Assembly: GCA_002361955.1 (NCBI GenBank)
Contig: DESK01000067.1
Span: forward strand, 32,744 to 77,542
DNA from: Lachnospiraceae bacterium UBA3316
Lineage (GTDB): Bacteria; Bacillota; Clostridia; Lachnospirales; Lachnospiraceae
DNA: 44,799 bases
Direction of reading: 5' to 3'
Part shown: in pieces, positions 40,025 to 44,799 of the stretch
How positions within the stretch are numbered: position 1 is the first letter of the stretch
Layout: each line of letters starts with the position of its first letter
The notes under the pieces: generated by a model
The model's database searches: none
The model's input: the letters and a program-made list of their open reading frames with translations, nothing else
Told to the model about the DNA's origin: nothing
Position numbers and translations under genes: made by a program

Positions 40025-40922
40025 CTTTTCTGGGCTTTCCTTCCTTTTTCTCCAATGCCTCCAGTTCCTTCAAATCTTTATCCTCTACCTTAAGCTTTTC
40101 CTTCTTTCTTCTCGGCTTAAACTTAAGCTCATCTACCGGATATTCTCTGATTTCTTTCTCTCCGTCAACGTTCACGATGACCTTTACCGTCTGGCGCAGT
40201 ACATTGACGCTCTGTACCTCTCCTCTCAGTCCGTCCCCCGTCTGCACAGTATCTCCGTTTCCCGGAAGGCGACTGTTCAGGTATTCATACGTATCCTCCT
40301 CGTTCTTCAGGCAGCACATGAGCCGCCCGCAGACTCCCGAAATTTTCGTGGGATTTAAGGAAAGATTCTGCTCCTTAGCCATCTTGATGGATACCGGCAC
40401 AAACTCTGACAGATAGGAATGGCAGCACAGGGGCCGCCCGCAGATACCGATCCCGCCGATGATCTTTGTCTCATCCCTGACCCCGATCTGCCTCAGCTCG
40501 ATCCTCGTCTTAAAAACGGCTGCCAGATCCTTTACCAGGTCACGGAAATCGATTCTCCCGTCTGCCGTGAAGTAAAAGAGCACCTTATTGTTGTCGAAGG
40601 TATATTCCGCGTCGATCAATTTCATGTCCAGGTTGTGCTTTTTGATCTTTTCCTGGCAGATCTTCATGGCGTCTTTTTCTTTTTCCCGGTTTCTCTCTAC
40701 TCTCACGTCATCGTCCGGAGTGGCCATCCGGATCACCGGCTTTAAGGGCTGGACGACTTCCTCCTCAGGCAGCTCCTTCATCCCTACCACCACGGTCCCG
40801 TACTCGACGCCTCTGGCCGTCTCCACGATCACATGGGATCCTCTCTGTATATTTAATTTCTTCGGGCTGAAATAATAGATCTTTCCGGCATTCCGAAATC
40901 TCACTCCGATTATCTTTACCAT
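40014..40922 (-). CDS. ricT: PSP1-domain protein RicT (YaaT)
   Basis: A 302-residue cytoplasmic protein. In Bacillus, RicT with RicA and RicF forms the Y-complex that carries [4Fe-4S] clusters and steers RNase Y and phosphorelay events in sporulation and competence. The PSP1 domain (about 55-145) is followed by the Cys-rich stretch typical of YaaT: GICGRPLCCHSY and GVCGRLMCCLKNEEDTYEYL. The C-terminal 50 residues are a charged, lysine-rich helix. Its ATG overlaps the holB stop in a TAATG arrangement, so translation is coupled. No ricA or ricF homologue is in the window. Confidence 0.95.
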   Translation of the reverse strand: MVKIIGVRFRNAGKIYYFSPKKLNIQRGSHVIVETARGVEYGTVVVGMKELPEEEVVQPLKPVIRMATPDDDVRVERNREKEKDAMKICQEKIKKHNLDMKLIDAEYTFDNNKVLFYFTADGRIDFRDLVKDLAAVFKTRIELRQIGVRDETKIIGGIGICGRPLCCHSYLSEFVPVSIKMAKEQNLSLNPTKISGVCGRLMCCLKNEEDTYEYLNSRLPGNGDTVQTGDGLRGEVQSVNVLRQTVKVIVNVDGEKEIREYPVDELKFKPRRKKEKLKVEDKDLKELEALEKKEGKPRKDGK

Positions 40923-41917
40923 TATGCTAAATTCTCCTTTATTGTCATAAACAAGAGCTCCAGAGTCAGGTCGAAGTTTACATTTGCCCCCAGCCTGTCT
41001 TTCGCCTTCTGAATGCCCTCCAAAATCTGCTCCAGACCCTCATAAGAACACTTCCTGATCTGTTCCGTGATCACCTGCACCTGGTCTTTAAACGCCAGCC
41101 CGTCCACATCCCTTGTGGCCTTAAAGTACAGCACGTCGCAGTACCATACAGACAGCAGGTCGAAATAGTCCTCGATATTTACCTTCAGCTCTGTCACGGA
41201 CTTTACCTCTGCGATAATATCCTGCATCTCCATCCTCGGGGCATTCTTTGCCAGATGAAGAGCGGCCGCCTTGATCTCGCTGAAATTTTCTGAGGAGGCC
41301 AGTTCCACCGCTTTCCCGATATTTCCGTGAGCAAATGCCACGCAGATATCCGCCTGGTAATCGGGGATCTGCATATTCTCCATAAGATACGCCTTCACCT
41401 GCCTGTCTGACACCGGCTTGACATTTAACGTCACGCACCTGGACAGAATCGTTGGCAGCAGGGAGGCAGCGTTTGTTGTCAGCAGCATAATCACCGCATA
41501 GGCCGGCGGTTCCTCAATCGTCTTTAACAGGGCATTCTGGGCCTGTACCGTCATCTTCTCCGCGTCTGCCACAATATAAATCTTATATTTTCCACTGTAG
41601 GGCTTGATCTGCACGTCGTTTACAATCTGGTTCCTGATCTCCTCCACGCTAATGCTGTTTGGCTTTTCATGGAAAATCCGAATGATATCCGGATGGTTGC
41701 CGCTCTCAGCCTGCCTGCAGGACCTGCAGGCCATGCAGCTCTCCCGTCCCCCCTGCTCGCACTGAAGAGCCTGGGAAAATACGGAAGCCAGCATCTTCTT
41801 TCCGGAACCCTTTTCTCCGTTTATGATATAGGCATGTGAAACCTTATTTTTCTCCATGGCATTTTGTAAATGCTCGATTATCTGTGCATGTCCGACAATA
41901 TCTTTAAACCCCGGCAT
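40922..41917 (-). CDS. holB: DNA polymerase III subunit delta'
   Basis: Clamp-loader subunit, 331 residues, working with tau/gamma and delta to place the sliding clamp. The N-terminal AAA+ domain begins DIVGHAQIIEHLQNAMEKNK and has the P-loop-like GEKGSGKKMLASVF. The zinc-binding Cys cluster (CEQGGRESCMACRSC, about 54-68) and the sensor region LLKTIEEPPAYAVIMLLTTN with LPTILSRC (SRC motif) follow. The start MPGFKDIVGH at 41917 follows GAAGAGGTGA. A longer frame would include the promoter. It heads the holB-ricT-trmN6-rsmI operon. Confidence 0.95.
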   Translation of the reverse strand: MPGFKDIVGHAQIIEHLQNAMEKNKVSHAYIINGEKGSGKKMLASVFSQALQCEQGGRESCMACRSCRQAESGNHPDIIRIFHEKPNSISVEEIRNQIVNDVQIKPYSGKYKIYIVADAEKMTVQAQNALLKTIEEPPAYAVIMLLTTNAASLLPTILSRCVTLNVKPVSDRQVKAYLMENMQIPDYQADICVAFAHGNIGKAVELASSENFSEIKAAALHLAKNAPRMEMQDIIAEVKSVTELKVNIEDYFDLLSVWYCDVLYFKATRDVDGLAFKDQVQVITEQIRKCSYEGLEQILEGIQKAKDRLGANVNFDLTLELLFMTIKENLA

Positions 41918-41961
41918 AATCGTCACCTCTTCATCTAATGTATCGCTGTACCCTACTTGAA

Positions 41962-41970
41962 AGTATAACA
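41962..41970 (-). promoter_or_regulatory. Extended -10 promoter of the holB operon
   Basis: The minus strand reads TGT-TATACT (TATACT at 41962-41967), about 45 bases before the holB ATG. No convincing -35 at 17 bp. Confidence 0.5.
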
Positions 41971-42083
41971 CAGATTCAAGCTTTTACCTAGCGATATTTT
42001 CATTCATAGCTCTATTTTTATTCCCTTTTTATTCCTGCGAACAACGGGCCGGGCAGCCTCACTTGTGCGGATATTTGGCGGCT

Positions 42084-42133
42084 GCCGCGAGGGTCAGTCA
42101 CCCTGCTGCGCCGCAGGCTTGACCCCCCGCGGC
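42084..42133. repeat. 50-bp GC-rich nested hairpin
   Basis: GCCGCG/CGCGGC, GGGTCA/TGACCC and CCTGC/GCAGG pair in nested order from 42084 to 42133. There is no T-run on either side, so a simple terminator is unlikely; a palindromic repeat or a processed RNA structure is possible. It lies in the gap where other Firmicutes carry tmk. Confidence 0.55.
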
Positions 42134-42185
42134 TTACAGCGTGGCTTTGCTTTCAGCGTCAGCTATCACAGCCTGGCCGGAAGCC

Positions 42186-43595
42186 CTAAGCCCCCGCCAC
42201 CTGGATGGTTTCCATCGAATAATCCTCCAATCCCTGGAACTGGTAGCCTCGCTTCCGAAAATTCCTTACCCTGTCAAGAACCTGACGGCTGATCCTCTCC
42301 CCCGGCACCAGCAGGGGAATTCCCGGAGGATACAGGAAAAGAAACTCCCGGCTGATTCTCCCCTCTGACGCTGAGAGGATGATCCGTTCCCCGGGCATCT
42401 CCATGGCCTCGCTTATTTTACAGACCGTCTCGTTTTTTATAACCCTGTCCTCCAGCGGAGGATCTTCTCTGTCCTCCAGCCTGCCATCCGTTTCCTTCAG
42501 AGCCCTCTTTAATCTGTCAAAGCCTTCCTCTGTATCCGCTATAGAACTTAAGGCCAGGGCATAGCTTCCCGCCGCCATCTCAAGCTCAATCCCATATTCC
42601 TCCCGAAGAAGCTTAGAAAGCATATTTCCGTCTGCGGAAGTATGTTTCACAGACAGGACGAGCTTTGACGGATCATACTCATAGATTCCGCTCTTTCCCG
42701 TAAGCCACCTTCCCGCCAAACGGATCCTTTCGAGCCCCTGCATTTCCCCGTAAAAATCCTCAAGCCTTCTTTTAAAGTCCTCAAAAAGCTCCCGGCCTCT
42801 GCATTTTAAAAGGCCTGTACACCTGTCCATCCCCGCCATAAAAAGATAGGACGGGCTGCTTGTCTGATAAATCTCCAAATACCGCCGCAGCCTCTCCCTG
42901 TCCGCCAGAGGGCCGTTTACATGCAAAAGGGCCGTCTGGGTAAAAGAAGGGAGGGTCTTATGAAGGCTGTGGATCACAAGGTCAGCTCCCAGCCTCACCG
43001 AACTCTCCGGAAAATAGGGATGGAAGCCGAAATGTGCCCCGTGGGCCTCGTCCACAATCAGCGGAATCCCTTTTTCGTGGGCTGCCCGGGCGATCCCCGA
43101 CACATCGGAAACAACCCCATCGTAGGTGGGAGAGGTAATCAGCACCGCGCGGATATCCGGGTGCTCCTTCAGGGCGTTTTTCACCGCCTCCGGGGTAATG
43201 CCGCCGTTGAGACCCAGCACAGGCTCCGTCTCAGGATAAAGATAGACGGCCTCCAGCCCCCTGAGAAAGACGCTGTGATAGGCTGCCTTATGGCAGTTTC
43301 TGGCCATCAAAAGCTTTCCACCGGGTGGGACGGCCGCCGAAACAGCGCTTAAAATCCCACAGGTACTTCCGTTTACCAGAAAATATGTCTCCTCCGATCC
43401 ATACAAATCCGCCGTCCTGCGCTGGGCGTCCCGCAGAATCCCTTCCGCATGATGAAGGTTATCAAAACCATCGATCTCTGTAATGTCCAGCAAAAAGGGA
43501 TTTTCAAAGCTCCCCCTTCTCTTATGTCCCGGCATATGGAAGGGATACTTGTCCAATTTTCCATACTGCAGCAGGCTCTCATAAAGACTCTCCAT
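42186..43595 (-). CDS. Orn/Lys/Arg decarboxylase-family PLP enzyme (YaaO/SpeA-like)
   Basis: A 469-residue fold-type I pyridoxal-phosphate enzyme of the basic amino acid decarboxylase family, probably arginine or lysine decarboxylase feeding polyamines. The entry FHMPGHKRRG and the passages GSTCGILSAVSAAV, MARNCHKAAYHS and VDEAHGAHFGFH are diagnostic. The PLP-binding lysine is in IHSLHKTLPSFTQ. The C-terminal domain (about 370-469) ends the normal short Firmicute form, without the N-terminal wing of enterobacterial enzymes. The start is preceded by GAGGTT. It has a perfect -35 promoter and lies upstream of holB, as yaaO does in Bacillus; the usual tmk, yaaQ and yaaR between them are absent. 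Confidence 0.92.
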   Translation of the reverse strand: MESLYESLLQYGKLDKYPFHMPGHKRRGSFENPFLLDITEIDGFDNLHHAEGILRDAQRRTADLYGSEETYFLVNGSTCGILSAVSAAVPPGGKLLMARNCHKAAYHSVFLRGLEAVYLYPETEPVLGLNGGITPEAVKNALKEHPDIRAVLITSPTYDGVVSDVSGIARAAHEKGIPLIVDEAHGAHFGFHPYFPESSVRLGADLVIHSLHKTLPSFTQTALLHVNGPLADRERLRRYLEIYQTSSPSYLFMAGMDRCTGLLKCRGRELFEDFKRRLEDFYGEMQGLERIRLAGRWLTGKSGIYEYDPSKLVLSVKHTSADGNMLSKLLREEYGIELEMAAGSYALALSSIADTEEGFDRLKRALKETDGRLEDREDPPLEDRVIKNETVCKISEAMEMPGERIILSASEGRISREFLFLYPPGIPLLVPGERISRQVLDRVRNFRKRGYQFQGLEDYSMETIQVAGA

Positions 43596-43647
43596 AATAA
43601 CCTCACAAATAACCTCTTATTTTTAATTAAAACATTATCTATAGCCT

Positions 43648-43676
43648 ATCATAGTATGATTCCCCTTCCCTGTCAA
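43648..43676 (-). promoter_or_regulatory. Promoter of the decarboxylase gene
   Basis: Minus-strand perfect -35 TTGACA (43671-43676), 17-bp spacer and -10 TATGAT (43648-43653). The leader is about 45 nt. Confidence 0.85.
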
Positions 43677-43787
43677 GCATACAGGCGCCAACGGAATCCT
43701 AGACATTTGAAATCATTTTTTGGACGATCATCCGCGGTTTCTTAGTTTTTAAGAAACTTTGCATTTTCTTTAGACAAAAAACATACT

Positions 43788-43950
43788 TTGTACACAAATT
43801 TCGCCTATACTATAGGAGTATTAGCAAGAAGCTAATATATTTTCATAACTCACTCTTCGCAGCTACCACAGGCTGCGAAGAACTCCCTCAAAATATTTTA
43901 TTTTTTCTCTTTCCTTGGAAACAGGAGCCGCAAGGCTCCTGTTTCCATTT
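43788..43950 (+). ncRNA. Candidate small RNA with promoter, three hairpins and terminator-like end
   Basis: Possible promoter TTGTAC (43788-43793), 17 bp, TATAGG (43811-43816); a better -10 word TATACT overlaps it at 43806-43811. Following are hairpin 1 (43819-43837, TATTAGC/GCTAATA) and hairpin 2 (43855-43880, CTTCGCAGC/GCTGCGAAG). Both are enclosed by GGAG (43815-43818) pairing with CTCC (43883-43886). Then comes a T-rich stretch and hairpin 3 (43917-43946), a 13-bp perfect stem with a GCAA loop. No reading frame fits and no plus-strand gene lies downstream. Expression and strand are inferred. Confidence 0.45.
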
Positions 43951-44021
43951 CCCCATTATTTTGTTTAAGTGTCAAATTCCTCACGCCACCTGGCTTTTGC
44001 CGCCGGAATCAGGCATGTTAT

Positions 44022-44612
44022 TCACAGTGTTTCCAAAATTGCCTTCAGGATATCCACCGTACCGTCCACGCCCTTCAACGCGCTGTTGATCACGATATCC
44101 TTGTTTTCCAGGCTGTCCCACCTGCCGTCCGTAAAGAAGGAATAATAATTCCTCCTGAGCTTATCCACCTGACGGATCAGCTTCTGGGCTTCCTTTTCCG
44201 TCACATTTTCCTGCTCCATAATCCGATGGATCCTGTACTCATCGGGCGCCATGATAAACACCCGCAGAAGATCGGAATCATCCTTAAGGATCCAGTCCGC
44301 AAGCCTTCCCACAATGATACAGGAGCCTTTCTCCGCAATCTCACGGATCAGCTTTTTCTGCACCTTGTACAGGTACAGATTCGTGCCATAGTCCTGTCCG
44401 ACAGTGACGGAATACGTATCCACAAATCTGTTCAGCAGCTTTTCATCTGCGTTTTCCAATCCTTCTTCACTGATTCCCGTCTTATCAGACAGCAGCTTCA
44501 AAAGATTTTTATCATAAAACGGGATCCCAATCTCCTTAGCCAGCTTCTCCCCGATCTCACGGCCTCCACTGCCAAATGTCCTTGAAATGGTGATAATAAC
44601 CTTCTTCTTCAT
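44022..44612 (-). CDS. Cytidylate kinase-like family protein
   Basis: A 196-residue P-loop protein of the cytidylate-kinase-like family common in Clostridia. It begins KKVIITISRTFGSGGREIGE, where SRTFGSGG replaces the standard Walker A (GxxGxGK) and lacks the invariant lysine of true Cmk. LAKEIGIPFYDKNLL and the central CIIVGRLADWILKD with R-rich lid residues (APDEYRIHRIMEQ, DKLRRNYYSFFTD) follow. True CMP kinase is about 220 residues with GxxGSGKST, so the substrate here is uncertain. The ATG at 44612 follows AAAGGAGGAG; an upstream ATG was rejected. It has its own promoter and stands alone. Confidence 0.88.
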   Translation of the reverse strand: MKKKVIITISRTFGSGGREIGEKLAKEIGIPFYDKNLLKLLSDKTGISEEGLENADEKLLNRFVDTYSVTVGQDYGTNLYLYKVQKKLIREIAEKGSCIIVGRLADWILKDDSDLLRVFIMAPDEYRIHRIMEQENVTEKEAQKLIRQVDKLRRNYYSFFTDGRWDSLENKDIVINSALKGVDGTVDILKAILETL

Positions 44613-44654
44613 AGAACTCCTCCTTTCTTTCACGCGCAGTTTCATTATAGAAAA

Positions 44655-44682
44655 ATTATAACATTTATCCGGAAAATGTAAA
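44655..44682 (-). promoter_or_regulatory. Promoter of the cytidylate kinase-like gene
   Basis: Minus-strand -35 TTTACA (44677-44682), 16-bp spacer, -10 TATAAT (44655-44660). A second TATAAT lies 5 bases after the first on the minus strand. Confidence 0.7.
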
Positions 44683-44701
44683 GATAAGAGGCCGGTTTGA
44701 A

Positions 44702-44744
44702 AAATAAAAAAAGTGCCGTAAACACATAATGTTTACGACACTTT
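44702..44744 (-). terminator. Terminator after tRNA-Lys
   Basis: A stem of 14 positions with one mismatch (44710-44723 with 44731-44744, AAAGTG and GTAAAC paired with their complements) is followed on the minus strand by a run of T residues (complement of 44702-44709). It lies just downstream of the tRNA 3' end. Confidence 0.85.
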
Positions 44745-44751
44745 CCACTTA

Positions 44752-44799
44752 TGAGCGTGCCGGGGTTCGAACCCGGGACAACTTGATTAAAAGTCAAGT
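44752..44799 (-). tRNA. tRNA-Lys (UUU), 3' part; 5' end lies beyond the window
   Basis: On the minus strand the anticodon stem-loop ACTTGA-CTTTTAA-TCAAGT gives anticodon TTT (complement of 44789-44791). It is followed by a five-base variable loop, a T arm with GGTTCGAACCC and the acceptor strand CACGCTC plus discriminator A. CCA is not encoded. The D arm and 5' acceptor strand are outside the window. Confidence 0.93.

Larger units (their letters stand above)
43596..44021. other. Intergenic region decarboxylase / cytidylate kinase-like gene
   Basis: A 426-base gap. It contains the decarboxylase promoter (43648-43676), a plus-strand promoter-like sequence and three hairpins listed separately as a candidate small RNA. 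No protein gene is visible. Confidence 0.7.

Noticed and set aside
44022..44612. True cytidylate kinase (cmk)
   Set aside because: The P-loop reads SRTFGSGGREIGE without the invariant lysine and the protein is shorter than Cmk, so only a family-level name is given.
1..44799. CRISPR array, prophage, or integrase-bearing island
   Set aside because: No regularly spaced short repeats, phage structural genes, integrase or transposase frames were found in the window.

Overview
The window looks like a chromosomal segment of a GC-rich, spore-forming, anaerobic gut Firmicute, most likely a Lachnospiraceae (Clostridium cluster XIVa type). The evidence is Firmicute synteny (an asnS end, a holB-ricT-trmN6-rsmI block, a sua5-phosphatase-upp block), sporulation genes (spmA, spmB, a CwlD-like amidase), an oxygen-sensitive class III ribonucleotide reductase, a 2[4Fe-4S] ferredoxin, strong AGGAGG ribosome binding sites and large secreted glycan-degrading enzymes. 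Nearly all genes lie on the minus strand; the exceptions are the ferredoxin, cspA and spmB.

Layout. 1-3.6 kb: 5' part of asnS, a ferredoxin, a MerR-type regulator, uppP and cspA. A 143-bp MITE-like element with 12-bp terminal inverted repeats and an 8-bp target duplication sits between asnS and the ferredoxin, and a partial copy sits between uppP and cspA. 3.7-10.1 kb: nrdD with a C-terminal redoxin domain and a pair of NrdR boxes upstream, then an amidohydrolase-TPR lipoprotein-hflX group. 10.2-14.4 kb: a MoxR ATPase-DUF58-transglutaminase operon whose last gene is split by a one-base shift at a G5 tract. 14.5-17.2 kb: tsaC/sua5, a phosphatase-like protein that has lost its catalytic residues, upp and dCMP deaminase. 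17.3-20.8 kb: CwlD-like amidase, a GH18 protein and two small unknown genes.

20.9-38.3 kb is the accessory heart of the window: three giant secreted proteins, a GH20 hexosaminidase (1489 aa), a GH84 O-GlcNAcase/hyaluronidase-type enzyme (1907 aa) and an M60-like mucin-type metalloprotease (1387 aa), all with F5/8C (CBM32-like) domains. Together they look like a system for host mucin or other glycoproteins: the protease cuts the glycosylated backbone while the glycosidases remove N-acetylhexosamine residues. The GH20 and GH84 genes share promoter region, signal peptide, first F5/8C domain and a lysine-rich leucine-rich-repeat C-terminal cap, but have different catalytic cores. Embedded among them are spmB (plus strand), spmA (minus strand, 7 kb away) and an AT-rich membrane protein gene that looks foreign.

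38.4-44.8 kb: rsmI, trmN6, ricT and holB (translation and replication maintenance), an Orn/Lys/Arg decarboxylase-family gene, a promoter-plus-hairpins segment that may encode a small RNA, a cytidylate-kinase-like gene and the 3' part of a tRNA-Lys(UUU).

The observations most worth follow-up are the MITE, the terminator-like hairpin in the cspA leader, the nrdD-redoxin fusion with paired NrdR boxes, the degenerate phosphatase, the shared ends of the two glycosidase genes, and the candidate small RNA near 43.8-43.95 kb.
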